Made by a program: the position numbers and the translations under genes | Notes under the pieces: generated by a model | Told to the model about the DNA's origin: nothing | Databases searched by the model: none | Seen by the model: the letters and a program-made list of their open reading frames with translations, nothing else | Shown: piece by piece, positions 1 to 8,691 of the stretch | Layout of the letters: every line of letters starts with the position of its first letter | Position numbering within the stretch: position 1 is the stretch's first letter | Assembly (NCBI GenBank): GCA_023475345.1 | Contig: JAMCWD010000023.1 | Coordinates: 1-42,271, forward strand | Direction of reading: 5' to 3' | Length of the DNA: 42,271 nt | Source: Chloroflexota bacterium | GTDB taxonomy: Bacteria; Vulcanimicrobiota; JAMCWD01

Positions 1-582
1 CCCTGCCGCGCATATTATTATATTGTCGGCGGTGTAATAGTCGTTCATATATTCCAGCAGCGCTTTGCGGTTAAGCTTTTCGACGACGTTTTTCGTGCCG
101 ATAATCGGCATGCCCAGCGGGTGGCTGTTCATCAAAACCTGGTTGAAAAGATCGAACACCATCTCCTCTGGAGAATCTTCATACATCTTTATCTCTTCGA
201 GCACCACGCCTCTTTCTTTTTCAATGTCCTCCGGGTCGAAAAGAGAGTTCTGGAGCATGTCCGCTATTATCTCGATAGACAGAGGGAGATACTTGTCAAC
301 CACGCGGGCGTAGTAGCAGGTCTGCTCTTTCTCGGTGAACGCGTTCAACTGCCCTCCGACACTGTCGAATATTTCCGCTATCTCCCTTGCGCTGCGGCTC
401 TTCGTGCCTTTGAACGTCATGTGTTCCAAAAAGTGTGAATACCCGTTCTGACTGACTTTTTCACAACGGGTTCCCACGTTTACCCAGACGCCTATTGATA
501 CCGACCTGAAAATAGGCAGTTTCTCGGTTATGACTTTCATACCGTTCGGCAATACTGTTTTCTTGTAAGTTGCTTTAATCAA
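1..582 (-). CDS. M16 family zinc metalloprotease (insulinase/processing-peptidase type), N-terminal part
   Basis: Reads off the left edge, so only about 194 residues are visible. The inverted zinc motif HxxEH appears as HFLEH, followed by MTFKGT as in M16 N-terminal domains. The early segment TVLPNGMKV and the later YTADNIIICAAG also match the family pattern. M16 proteases bind zinc through the two His and a downstream Glu, and degrade peptides or process proteins in the cytoplasm, periplasm or outside the cell. No signal peptide is seen at this N-terminus. The start is inferred as TTG at 582, because the family's beta-strand begins before the first ATG (the M of PNGMKV). A modest GGGTGAAG lies just upstream. 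The TTG starts one base after the nadK stop, so this gene is the last visible member of the nadK/tlyA/dxs run. Confidence 0.88.
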   Translation of the reverse strand, partial: MIKATYKKTVLPNGMKVITEKLPIFRSVSIGVWVNVGTRCEKVSQNGYSHFLEHMTFKGTKSRSAREIAEIFDSVGGQLNAFTEKEQTCYYARVVDKYLPLSIEIIADMLQNSLFDPEDIEKERGVVLEEIKMYEDSPEEMVFDLFNQVLMNSHPLGMPIIGTKNVVEKLNRKALLEYMNDYYTADNIIICAAG

Positions 583-583
583 T

Positions 584-1462
584 CTACTTCACCCACTTCA
601 ATTTTTCTCGCACCATGCTGTAAAAACTTTTCTCGATCCTGATGAAAAACAAATCGTGAGGACCCCGCCTTACCTCCACAATATCTCCGGGCATGCGCGG
701 AAAGTTAACCTGCCCGTCGATGGTAAGCACCGAGCCTGCCGTCCTATGCGGGTTCCTTTCTTCATCTTCGTAAATCTTTATAACTTCTTCATCCGAAACA
801 ACCATGGGCCGGGCTGAAAGCGTATGCGGGCAGATGGCGTTGATTATGAAACAGTTGACGCGGGGACTGACTATCGGGCCTCCTGCGGCAAGGCTGTAAG
901 CCGTCGATCCCGTGGGGGTGCAGACTATAAGACCGTCCGCAGAAAGGCCCCCGGCGAACTCGTCGTTTATCGTGATCTTTAAATATAAGAGACGGGGCGA
1001 AATCCCCCTGTGAATAACCGCGTCGTTAAGCGCGAAGTCATTGAACACCTCTGAACCGTTCCTTAAAACGCGGCATTCGAGAGTGTAGCGCTTCTCCAGT
1101 TCGTAACGCCCGGAAATCATATTTTTCAGCGGCTTCTTCCAGTCCCCGGAATAAAGCTCCGTGAGGAAACCCAGCCCGCCCAGGTTGATGCCGAGTATCG
1201 GCAGGTTGTACGGGGCGGCCTCGCGGCTTGCTCTTAAAAAAGTCCCGTCCCCTCCCAGGGAAAGGATCATATCCAGGTTGGAATAAAACTCCCTGTCGAG
1301 AAGTTTCGGATCCTCCATGCCTATCCTTTCGGCATCTTCCGATGTAAGGAAAACGGTTGCCCCCTGTGATTCCAGCCAGGGCACTATTTCTCTCGCCGTA
1401 ATAACGGCAATATCTTTTTTTCGTAAAAAAAGACCTATCTTTTTCAAAGGCTTATTTTTCAT
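584..1462 (-). CDS. nadK: NAD kinase
   Basis: ATP-dependent phosphorylation of NAD to NADP in the cytoplasm. The 292 residues match the usual length. Visible family motifs are GGDGTFLRA around residues 70-78 (the catalytic GGDGT loop), NLGGLGFLTE about 20 residues later, and the conserved SADGLIVCTPTGSTAYSLAA segment near residues 174-193, which forms the NAD site. The ATG start lies inside the end of tlyA (11-base overlap), which suggests translational coupling. tlyA-nadK adjacency is common in Firmicutes-like and other deep bacterial lineages. Nothing is missing or broken. Confidence 0.96.
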   Translation of the reverse strand: MKNKPLKKIGLFLRKKDIAVITAREIVPWLESQGATVFLTSEDAERIGMEDPKLLDREFYSNLDMILSLGGDGTFLRASREAAPYNLPILGINLGGLGFLTELYSGDWKKPLKNMISGRYELEKRYTLECRVLRNGSEVFNDFALNDAVIHRGISPRLLYLKITINDEFAGGLSADGLIVCTPTGSTAYSLAAGGPIVSPRVNCFIINAICPHTLSARPMVVSDEEVIKIYEDEERNPHRTAGSVLTIDGQVNFPRMPGDIVEVRRGPHDLFFIRIEKSFYSMVREKLKWVK

Positions 1463-2309
1463 TTTTTTCTCCCTGCTCCATAGCCTCCCGGATTAAATTC
1501 TCAGCCGGAGGAGCTTTGCCTTCCCCTTTTTTTAAATAAATGAAAAATTCCCGGTTCCCCTTCGGCCCCAGTAAAGGCGAGGCGCATGACGCCAGGGGAA
1601 CAAGTCCCCAGCCTGCTGCTTCACCAATTATTTTTTCCAGCACAGCCCTGTGGACAGATTGATCTTTCACCACGCCGCCTTTGCCTACCTGCTTTCGGCC
1701 TGCCTCGAATTGAGGTTTGACAAGCGATACAACCTCGCCGCCTTTTTTCAAAACCTCCAGGGCGGGCGGTATAACCATCGAAAGCGATATGAACGAAACA
1801 TCCGCCGTTACCAAATCAACTTCTTCGGGGATATCGTCCCGCTTCAGATAACGGGCGTTAAACCTTTCCTTAACGACAACTCTCGCATCGTTCCGAAGCA
1901 AAGCGTCAAGCTGCCCGTATCCTACATCAACCGCATAAACCCGTGATGCGCCGCGCTCCAGAAGGCAATGGACGAAACCGCCCGTAGAAGCCCCTATATC
2001 GAGAACAATTTTTCCATTAACATCGATTCCAAGCTTTTCCAGGGCGCCTTCCAGCTTCAGCCCTCCCCTGCTTACAAAGCGGGGGCGAGAGGCCCTGACC
2101 TCAACAGGCATGTCGGGATCGGTCATCACGGCAGGTTTTTCAAGCCTTTTATCCCCGCTGAAAATTTCGCCCGCCATGATCATCGCCTGTGCCTTCTCCC
2201 TGGTAGGCGCAATGCCACGATTAACAAGGAGCCTGTCAAGCCTCATGCGGTCTTTCGATTTGTCGCGGCTTTTCGAATCGGGACTTGCCTGCTCTTTTTT
2301 CTTATTCAT
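1452..2309 (-). CDS. tlyA: TlyA family 16S/23S rRNA (cytidine-2'-O)-methyltransferase
   Basis: TlyA proteins add 2'-O-methyl groups to cytidines of 16S and/or 23S rRNA; older annotations call them hemolysin A. The 285 residues begin with about 20 charged residues, then an S4 RNA-binding domain (RLDRLLVNRGIAPTREKA) and an FtsJ/RrmJ-like Rossmann domain. Its SAM-binding motif is DIGASTGGF, followed by VYAVDVGYGQLD. A second conserved block is LVKPQFE, then VGKGGVVKD. The start ATG overlaps the dxs stop as ATGA (4 bases), and its 3' end overlaps nadK. Which rRNA it modifies (TlyA I or II type) cannot be decided here. Confidence 0.93.
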   Translation of the reverse strand: MNKKKEQASPDSKSRDKSKDRMRLDRLLVNRGIAPTREKAQAMIMAGEIFSGDKRLEKPAVMTDPDMPVEVRASRPRFVSRGGLKLEGALEKLGIDVNGKIVLDIGASTGGFVHCLLERGASRVYAVDVGYGQLDALLRNDARVVVKERFNARYLKRDDIPEEVDLVTADVSFISLSMVIPPALEVLKKGGEVVSLVKPQFEAGRKQVGKGGVVKDQSVHRAVLEKIIGEAAGWGLVPLASCASPLLGPKGNREFFIYLKKGEGKAPPAENLIREAMEQGEKNEK

Positions 2310-4216
2310 TCAAGTGAGGATAATGCGGGTTTCCCCGTAAGGAACCTGTTGTATGCATCTCTTGCAAAATCCTTGATGCCCGATGCGGAAAGGCCCAGCT
2401 TGTCTCTGAGGTAACTTAAAGAGCCGTGTTCTATAAATTCGTCGGGGATGCCGAGGCTTGCTACACAAACATCCGTGAGGCCATTGCGCGAGATAAGCTC
2501 GCTTACGGCGGAACCGAACCCGCCCGTCAAAACATTTTCTTCAACGGTAACTATGACTTTACAATCGCGCGCCGCATTTAAAATAAGCTCTTCGTCAAGG
2601 GGCTTGATGAATCGTGCGTTTATTACGCGGCACCCGAGACGGAACTCTTTCAAGCCCTGTGCCGCAAGGACGGACGGATACACCATGCTGCCGACGGCGA
2701 TAATAGCCAGGTCGTTGCCGTCATTGAGGGTCTCGCCCTTCCCTATTTCCATCTCGTGGGGTATGTCTTCAAGCGAAACACCCACGCCGCGGCCCCTGGG
2801 ATAACGTATCGCACACGGGCCTTTATATTTCAGCGCTGTCCTCAGCATGACGATAAGCTCGGCCTCATCCTTGGGCGCCATCATGACAATGTTGGGGATG
2901 GGGCGCAGGAATGATATATCGAAAACGCCGTGATGCGTGGGACCGTCTTCGCCTACAAGCCCCGCCCTGTCTATCGCAAAAACAACAGGGAGGTTCTGAA
3001 GACACACATCATGAATGACCTGGTCGTATCCTCTCTGCAGAAACGTGGAATAAATCGCGAAAACCGGTCTGAACCCCTGGGTGGCAAGAGCGGCGGAAAA
3101 CGTTACGGCATGCTGCTCGGCAATGCCGACATCGAAAAACCTTTCGGGAAAAAGCCGCGAGAACTCGACCAGGCCCGTCCCGTCGGGCATGGCGGCGGTA
3201 ATGCCCACTATTTTGGGGTTAAGCTTCGCCAGCCTGACCAGGGTATCTCCGAAAATCCCGGTATAAGAAGGGACAGTGCCGTTATGCCTGTCTTCTCCCG
3301 ATTCCACATGGAAAGGCACCGCGCCGTGAAACTTTATGCTGTCCCGCTCCGCGGGGATATACCCCTTTCCTTTCTGGGTTATTACATGGACGACCCTGGG
3401 CCCCGGTATGTCTTTCACCCGCCTGAAAACTTCGTCCAATTTTTCAACGTCATGCCCGTCAAACGGCCCCAGGTATGTGAACCCCATCGATTCGAATATA
3501 ACTCCCGGGATGAACATGTAAACCAGGTTCTCTTCCATAGATTCGGCGGCCCTTAGCAGGCGGTCACCCACGCCGGGAATGTTCTTGACCGCCTTCCTGA
3601 GGTCTTTCCTGACGCGCATATACATCGGCTCCATCCTGAGCTTTGAAAGGTACTTGCCCATTGCGCCGACGTTCTTTGCTATCGACATGGTGTTATCGTT
3701 GACTACAACTATCATATCGGCCTTCAAGTGACCCGCATGGTTAAGAGCCTCAAATGCCATGCCGCCCGTCAGCGCGCCGTCGCCTATAACTGCGACCACA
3801 TCGAAATCTTCCCCGGCAATGTCCCTTGCCTTTGCAATGCCGAGCGCGGCGGAAATCGAAGTCCCGCTGTGGCCCGTCCCGAAAGCATCATGAGGGTTTT
3901 CCGATCTTTTAGGGAACCCCGAAATGCCGTTCTGCTGTCTCAGCGTTTTGAAAACTTCACGCCTGCCGGTTACGATTTTATGAGCATAACTCTGGTGTCC
4001 CACGTCCCATATAATCTTATCAACCGGGGAATTAAAAACCTTGTGAAGCGCCAGTGCAATCTCTACTGCGCCGAGGCTTGATGCAAGGTGGCCCCCCGTG
4101 TTCGAAACAACCGATATTATCTCCTGACGGATTTCATCCGCCAACTGCTTCATCTGCTTCGTACTTAAGTTTTTAATATCTTCGGGCGAGTTTACCTGCC
4201 CCAGTAAAGGTTCCAT
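2306..4216 (-). CDS. dxs: 1-deoxy-D-xylulose-5-phosphate synthase
   Basis: First enzyme of the MEP isoprenoid pathway: it condenses pyruvate and glyceraldehyde 3-phosphate using thiamine diphosphate. The 636 residues are full length. Visible are VGHQSYAHKI (catalytic His region), the ThDP/Mg motif GDGALTGGMAFEALN, the pyrimidine-domain EQHAVTFSAALA, and the transketolase C-terminal domain with EENVLTGGFGSAV. It starts one base after the prenyltransferase stop codon and overlaps tlyA by four bases. Dxs supplies IPP/DMAPP for the neighbouring prenyl diphosphate synthase, so the two genes form a functional pair. Confidence 0.97.
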   Translation of the reverse strand: MEPLLGQVNSPEDIKNLSTKQMKQLADEIRQEIISVVSNTGGHLASSLGAVEIALALHKVFNSPVDKIIWDVGHQSYAHKIVTGRREVFKTLRQQNGISGFPKRSENPHDAFGTGHSGTSISAALGIAKARDIAGEDFDVVAVIGDGALTGGMAFEALNHAGHLKADMIVVVNDNTMSIAKNVGAMGKYLSKLRMEPMYMRVRKDLRKAVKNIPGVGDRLLRAAESMEENLVYMFIPGVIFESMGFTYLGPFDGHDVEKLDEVFRRVKDIPGPRVVHVITQKGKGYIPAERDSIKFHGAVPFHVESGEDRHNGTVPSYTGIFGDTLVRLAKLNPKIVGITAAMPDGTGLVEFSRLFPERFFDVGIAEQHAVTFSAALATQGFRPVFAIYSTFLQRGYDQVIHDVCLQNLPVVFAIDRAGLVGEDGPTHHGVFDISFLRPIPNIVMMAPKDEAELIVMLRTALKYKGPCAIRYPRGRGVGVSLEDIPHEMEIGKGETLNDGNDLAIIAVGSMVYPSVLAAQGLKEFRLGCRVINARFIKPLDEELILNAARDCKVIVTVEENVLTGGFGSAVSELISRNGLTDVCVASLGIPDEFIEHGSLSYLRDKLGLSASGIKDFARDAYNRFLTGKPALSSLE

Positions 4217-4217
4217 G

Positions 4218-5063
4218 TTAATTCTCTCTCTCCAATAATGTCCGCGCCAATTCTATCAAAATATCCGCCTTTTTACCAAGAGGCTTTAAGGCTTCCACGG
4301 CTTCCATGCTCAGTTCAACCGCGTACTTCCTTGTCTCATCGGGTCCCATGAGATTTACAAAATTCAAAGGCTCGTCCGATTTTTCGGCATCCAGGAGGTC
4401 GTCAACCACCTGGAAGGCAAGTCCCAGTTTTTCCCCGAAGGCCGTTATGGCCTTCTGTTCTTCAGGAGACGCATCGCAAAGGACAGCCGAGCCTGCAAGG
4501 GCGATACGGAACAGCGCACCGGTTTTTTTACGACAAAGCCTGATCAGATCCTCTTTCCCCGGCGGGATATCTATCTCGCTTTCAAATACTTGGCCGCCTA
4601 CCATCCCGGCACAGCCCGAATGAACCGCCGTCTCTTTTATCACAAGGAGAGCCTTTTCCGGCCCGACGCCGCTTTTCATAAGCCCTCCGGCCAGCGCCTC
4701 AAACGCAAGGATCAGCAGGGCGTCTCCTGCAAGCAGCGCGTTGGCCTCGCCATAAGCAACATGGCAGGAAGGCTTGCCCCTCCTGAAATCGTCGTCGTCA
4801 AGGCACGGCAGATCATCGTGGACCAGCGAAAATGCGTGTATCAACTCCAACGACTCCGCAAGGGGCATGACCCTTGCCCGGTCGGCTCCAAGCATGTCGG
4901 CGGTCATCAGGCATAACAGGGCCCGGAGCCTCTTTCCACCAGGAAATACGGCGTATCTCATGGCCTCGGAAAGATTCCCTCCACAGTCCAGTCCTGAAAA
5001 TAAAGCTTCGAGATCGCGTTCCAGTTCGCTTTTTAAAATGGAAAGTCCGGCCTCAAGAGACAC
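4218..5063 (-). CDS. ispA: Polyprenyl (farnesyl/geranylgeranyl) diphosphate synthase
   Basis: Trans-isoprenyl diphosphate synthase that elongates DMAPP with IPP. The first aspartate-rich motif is DDLPCLDDDD, with the two-residue insertion typical of bacterial FPP/GGPP synthases. The second is DDLLD within LAFQVVDDLLDAEK. GGKRLRALLC is the conserved substrate-binding segment. I place the start at GTG 5063, preceded by GGGGGA at normal spacing; this gives 281 residues. An upstream ATG at 5102 would add 13 poorly conserved residues and overlap xseB by 50 bases. Product chain length (C15 or C20) cannot be fixed from sequence by eye. The gene sits between xseB and dxs, the usual order in many bacteria. 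Confidence 0.93.
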   Translation of the reverse strand: MSLEAGLSILKSELERDLEALFSGLDCGGNLSEAMRYAVFPGGKRLRALLCLMTADMLGADRARVMPLAESLELIHAFSLVHDDLPCLDDDDFRRGKPSCHVAYGEANALLAGDALLILAFEALAGGLMKSGVGPEKALLVIKETAVHSGCAGMVGGQVFESEIDIPPGKEDLIRLCRKKTGALFRIALAGSAVLCDASPEEQKAITAFGEKLGLAFQVVDDLLDAEKSDEPLNFVNLMGPDETRKYAVELSMEAVEALKPLGKKADILIELARTLLEREN

Positions 5064-5385
5064 CTGAATTATCCCCCATCCCGACAAACTCCACCAGGTC
5101 AAGCTCCCCGTCCCTGCCGCGCGAAAGCTGTACCACTTTTTCTTCGGCTTTTTTCAAAACCGCCGCCAGGCGGCGCGCAAGCCCCACACCTTCTTCATAT
5201 TGCCTGACAGCTTCCTCAAGCGGGAGATCCTCGCTTTCAAGCCGCTTTATCACCGATTGTAGCTTTTCAAGCGCTTCCTGAAACGAAAGCTCTTCTTTTT
5301 CAGATGCCCCTTCGTTCCCTGCATCTATCTCAAGCTCCAGGTCAAGCTTGGAACCGTTTTCGTCGCATTTCTTTTTCCTGCTCAT
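5053..5385 (-). CDS. xseB: Exodeoxyribonuclease VII small subunit
   Basis: XseB binds XseA in the cytoplasmic exonuclease VII complex, which degrades single-stranded DNA to oligonucleotides. The core SFQEALEKLQSVIKRLE, then LPLEEAVRQYEEGV and LARRLAAVLKKAEEKV, is the standard XseB helical hairpin. At 110 residues it is longer than the usual 65-85, because of an acidic/basic N-terminal extension of about 30 residues and a C-terminal tail that overlaps the prenyltransferase start. Its ATG directly abuts the xseA TAA stop with no gap, consistent with coupled synthesis of the two subunits. Confidence 0.93.
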   Translation of the reverse strand: MSRKKKCDENGSKLDLELEIDAGNEGASEKEELSFQEALEKLQSVIKRLESEDLPLEEAVRQYEEGVGLARRLAAVLKKAEEKVVQLSRGRDGELDLVEFVGMGDNSGVS

Positions 5386-6879
5386 TTAGGAAGCCTCCGT
5401 ATTTATATTTTCTATAACACCTGTAAACCTGCCCTTGAATAAACGGACTTCAACCTTTTCGCCGGCATGAAGTCCTTCGGTGCTTGTCAGCACTGTTCCT
5501 GCGGGAAGAATCCGCGTTATGGAATACCCCCTCTTCAGAATGCTCACAGGGCTTAAAGCGCCGAGCTTTTCATCGAGATGCTTAACTTTCAGTTTTTCAT
5601 CGTTCAGCTTTTTCCACATCGTCTTGTATAAATCCAGCGCAAGCATGTCAAGATCCTGGGACGCCCTGTCAAGAAACCGCGCCGATTGGAGTCTCAGGAT
5701 CAATTCTTTAAGCCTCTGGTTCCCTTCTTTCAGGCGCCGCCCCGGATCGGACACCGAGAGCCGTTCATTAAGATGAGCGATTAAAGTCCTCCACTCGGCC
5801 AGCCTCCGCCCGAGCGCCGAATCCAGCCTGTCCGTCGTTTCTCCTAACCCCCGCAGCATCTCGGACATTGAAGGCCCCAGCAGGCGTGCCGCCGCTGTCG
5901 GGGTCGCGGCCCGTATGTCCGCAACAAAATCGCTGATAGTGAAATCTACTTCATGGCCCACGGCTGAGATGACGGGGACCGGGCTTGCGGCTATCGCCCG
6001 CGCAAGCCTCTCGTCGTTAAAGGCATTGAGGTCTTCGAAAGATCCGCCTCCCCTGCCTATTATTATGACATTGAGACCAGGAAGCTCCCACAACAACTTC
6101 AGGGCATTAATCAGAGATTCGGGGGCGCCTTCCCCCTGGACGGGCGAAGGAGAAATTATCAACTTCAGCGCCGGGTTGTGCTGGTACGCGGTACGTATGA
6201 TATCCCTCACGGCGGCTCCCCCGGCGGATGTTACCACCCCTGCTTTTTTGATAAAACCGGGCAGCTGCCGCTTTCTTTCGGGGGCGAACAGCCCTTCTTT
6301 TTCGAGCTTTTCCTTGAGAAGGATAAATGCCTGGAGAAGCTTCCCCCAACCGGCGGGTGTCATCTCTTCGACTATCAACTGGTACTTGCCCTGGGGGGGG
6401 TAAAGATCTATTTTCCCACGCGCCACTACCTGCATCCCGTCTTCCGGCTTGAAATCAAGCCCTTTCGCGGCCCGTACAAACATTACACCGGGAAGGATAT
6501 CTTTTTCTTCCTTCAGATCGAAATAGCAATGTCCCGAAGGATACCTCCTGAAATTGCTGATCTCGCCTTCGACCTTGATATCCCTGAGAACCCTGTCCCC
6601 GGCGACAATCGCCCTGAGATAGCGTACAACAGAGCCGACGGTGAACACTTCAGGCACTTTGGAATGAGCGCCGTAAGCCGGAGCCTCTTCCTTCGGAGCC
6701 ATATCATGGGGAGGCTCGTCGACAATTTTTTCAGCAGTTAACAGGGTGGGTTTTTCGGAAACTATCTTCTTTACAGGTTTTCTCTTCGATTTGGACCTGG
6801 TAACTGTTACTGCGGTTTTGCCTGAAGAGGTCCCGCCGGATAATTCGCCGAAAAGGTCGGCCTGGTAAGATTCCGTCAA
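5386..6879 (-). CDS. xseA: Exodeoxyribonuclease VII large subunit
   Basis: Catalytic and DNA-binding subunit of exonuclease VII. After about 75 residues of K/T/P-rich extension comes the N-terminal OB-fold domain (FTVGSVVRYLRAIV to VVARGKIDLYPPQGKYQL). The exonuclease core follows, with GVVTSAGGAAVRDI, IIIGRGGGSFEDL and AVGHEVDFTISDFVAD, all characteristic. It has 497 residues against the usual 400-450; the excess is the N-terminal tail. The start is TTG at 6879, overlapping the rodA TGA and preceded by GGGAGAAG. The internal ATG at residue 59 has no clear ribosome site, so the extension is probably translated. Confidence 0.94.
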   Translation of the reverse strand: MTESYQADLFGELSGGTSSGKTAVTVTRSKSKRKPVKKIVSEKPTLLTAEKIVDEPPHDMAPKEEAPAYGAHSKVPEVFTVGSVVRYLRAIVAGDRVLRDIKVEGEISNFRRYPSGHCYFDLKEEKDILPGVMFVRAAKGLDFKPEDGMQVVARGKIDLYPPQGKYQLIVEEMTPAGWGKLLQAFILLKEKLEKEGLFAPERKRQLPGFIKKAGVVTSAGGAAVRDIIRTAYQHNPALKLIISPSPVQGEGAPESLINALKLLWELPGLNVIIIGRGGGSFEDLNAFNDERLARAIAASPVPVISAVGHEVDFTISDFVADIRAATPTAAARLLGPSMSEMLRGLGETTDRLDSALGRRLAEWRTLIAHLNERLSVSDPGRRLKEGNQRLKELILRLQSARFLDRASQDLDMLALDLYKTMWKKLNDEKLKVKHLDEKLGALSPVSILKRGYSITRILPAGTVLTSTEGLHAGEKVEVRLFKGRFTGVIENINTEAS

Positions 6880-7952
6880 AACATCTTCTCCCTTCTCAGG
6901 TAAACGCTTAATACAAGGCCGACGGCCATAAAATTCGTAAGCATGGAGCTCCCGCCGTAGCTGATGAAAGGGAGGGGTATCCCGGTTACGGGCATTATGC
7001 CCATAGTCATCCCTACATTAATCAGCACGTGGAAAAGGAGCATCCAGAAAACGCCGATAGCCAGGAAGCGCCCGTAAGTATCCCGCGCATTTTCCGATAT
7101 TTTAATACACTGCCACATGATGTAAAAGAACAAAAGCAGCATGCCAAAAGAGCCTCCGAAGCCCATCTCCTCGGCAAGGGCGGAGTGAATGAAATCTGTA
7201 TGGTTTTCAGGCACGAAATGAAGCTGTGTCTGGGTTCCCCCGCCAATACCTTTGCCTAATAAGCCACCTGATCCCACTGCTATCTTGGACTGGATAACGT
7301 TCCATCCTGCTCCCTGGGGGTCATGCTCGGGGTTAAGAAAAACGAAAAGCCTTTTTTTCTGGTAATCTTTGAGAACAAAAGGAGCCGCCGCCAGGCCGAG
7401 AGCTGCGGTTCCCAGGAGCAAAAGAGGTTTGACCCCGGCTGAAAACATCATGCCGAAAGCAACGAAGATAAATACAAGGGCCGTCCCCAGGTCCGGCTGG
7501 ACCACTATCAAACCCAGCATCGGCAGAAGCATCACCAGGCAGCGGACAAGGATCTTGACATCGCCCGAACTTTCCCAGTCCGAGAGAGCGCGGGCAAAAA
7601 TTATAATCATGACAAGTTTTGCAAACTCCGAAGGCTGGAAGCTGCCCAGGGGGCCCAGCGAAATCCATCTCTGTGCGCCGAGCGCGGATGAGCCGATAAA
7701 AAGGACCAGTATCAAAAGGGTCATGATTATAAGATAAAGAACGCCGGAGATCCGGCCCCAGAAATCATAATCTATACCCAGGCAGACAACCATCAGAAAT
7801 AATCCCAGGATTATATACGCCGCCTGGTGTATCAACTCGCTTGAAAGCTTGCCGCCTTCGCCCGTAACACTCTGTATCATGACGAGACCGAGCCCCGAAA
7901 GAAGCAAAACGGCAAGAATCAGCGGTATGTGGAACTTTTCAAGAAATTTCAT
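6876..7952 (-). CDS. rodA: Rod shape-determining peptidoglycan glycosyltransferase RodA (SEDS family)
   Basis: SEDS-family integral membrane polymerase of lipid II for lateral-wall growth; it normally works with a class B PBP and MreBCD. The 358 residues with about ten hydrophobic segments match RodA rather than the longer FtsW. Signatures: GSSALGAQRWISLGPLGSFQ, QPDLGTALVF, and the C-terminal MPVTGIPLPFISYGGSSML. The N-terminus starts directly with a membrane helix, as RodA does. It follows minE after a 223-base gap in which I see no gene, and overlaps xseA by three to four bases. The partner PBP and MreB genes are not in this window. Confidence 0.93.
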   Translation of the reverse strand: MKFLEKFHIPLILAVLLLSGLGLVMIQSVTGEGGKLSSELIHQAAYIILGLFLMVVCLGIDYDFWGRISGVLYLIIMTLLILVLFIGSSALGAQRWISLGPLGSFQPSEFAKLVMIIIFARALSDWESSGDVKILVRCLVMLLPMLGLIVVQPDLGTALVFIFVAFGMMFSAGVKPLLLLGTAALGLAAAPFVLKDYQKKRLFVFLNPEHDPQGAGWNVIQSKIAVGSGGLLGKGIGGGTQTQLHFVPENHTDFIHSALAEEMGFGGSFGMLLLFFYIMWQCIKISENARDTYGRFLAIGVFWMLLFHVLINVGMTMGIMPVTGIPLPFISYGGSSMLTNFMAVGLVLSVYLRREKMF

Positions 7953-8175
7953 AAATTATATGTTCAACTCACTTGCCCGGTTTTTTTCATCAATCTATTC
8001 TAGGATAAGGGATTGGTTCCTTTTCCGGCTGATTTATCAAGCCGATTGAAGATACCCGCAGATATGACGGAAGCGCTTGATATAAGTTCTTTTGCAGAAA
8101 TACCGCAAGGAAACCCTGGAGCAAGATTCCCTGGATTACCTCGTTAAATTTATGAATTCCGTATCTTTATCAATT

Positions 8176-8688
8176 TCAGGGCCTGTTTTTCTTTCTTTTG
8201 CCCGATGATTTTTTCACCCTCTTCTTGGCTATGGCGGATGCCGACTGGGCGGCTTTCCTCCGCCTTGATCTCACTGTGGCCGCTGCCGGAGGCGTTGTCG
8301 TCCTTTCGGCCTTTATCTCTTCTTCAGGCTTTGCTTCCACAGGCTTTGGGGCGTCGGATTTATCGACAGGCTCGGATTCTTTTATTCTTTTCGCAGGCTC
8401 GGCGGAAGGAACAGGCGTCCTCCTGATATTGATAACGGGGATGCTTGCCGCAAGGGCCACGGAGCCGTCATGCCTTTCAAGCATAAGTTCCATATTGCCG
8501 GAATCTATTTCCATATAACGGGTTATAACTTCCAGGAGATCGGCTCTCAGGCTTTCCATCAACTGGGGCGAAACCGAAGACCGGTCGTGTATCAGTACCA
8601 GGCGGAGTCTTTCGCGCGCGGTGGTCCGGGTGTTTTCTCTCTCTTTACCCATGAGCCTCTGGAAAAATTCAAAAATGGTATCGAACAT
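8176..8688 (-). CDS. minE: Cell division topological specificity factor MinE with long C-terminal tail
   Basis: MinE binds MinD at the membrane and stimulates its ATPase, driving pole-to-pole oscillation of the division inhibitor. Residues 1-15 (MFDTIFEFFQRLMGK) resemble the membrane-targeting amphipathic N-terminus. ARERLRLVLIHDRSSVSPQL is the anti-MinCD helix/strand, and the DIDSGN-like dimer part follows (EIDSGNMELML). Normal MinE is about 80-90 residues; this one has 170. The extra residues from about 90 onward are Pro/Glu/Lys/Ala rich, low in complexity, and end in a very basic stretch (KKRVKKSSGKRKKNRP). It lies three bases downstream of minD. Confidence 0.92.
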   Translation of the reverse strand: MFDTIFEFFQRLMGKERENTRTTARERLRLVLIHDRSSVSPQLMESLRADLLEVITRYMEIDSGNMELMLERHDGSVALAASIPVINIRRTPVPSAEPAKRIKESEPVDKSDAPKPVEAKPEEEIKAERTTTPPAAATVRSRRRKAAQSASAIAKKRVKKSSGKRKKNRP

Positions 8689-8691
8689 TTA

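Noticed and set aside
2930..3556. A 208-codon plus-strand open frame over dxs
   Set aside because: Antisense to conserved Dxs motifs, without a start signal.
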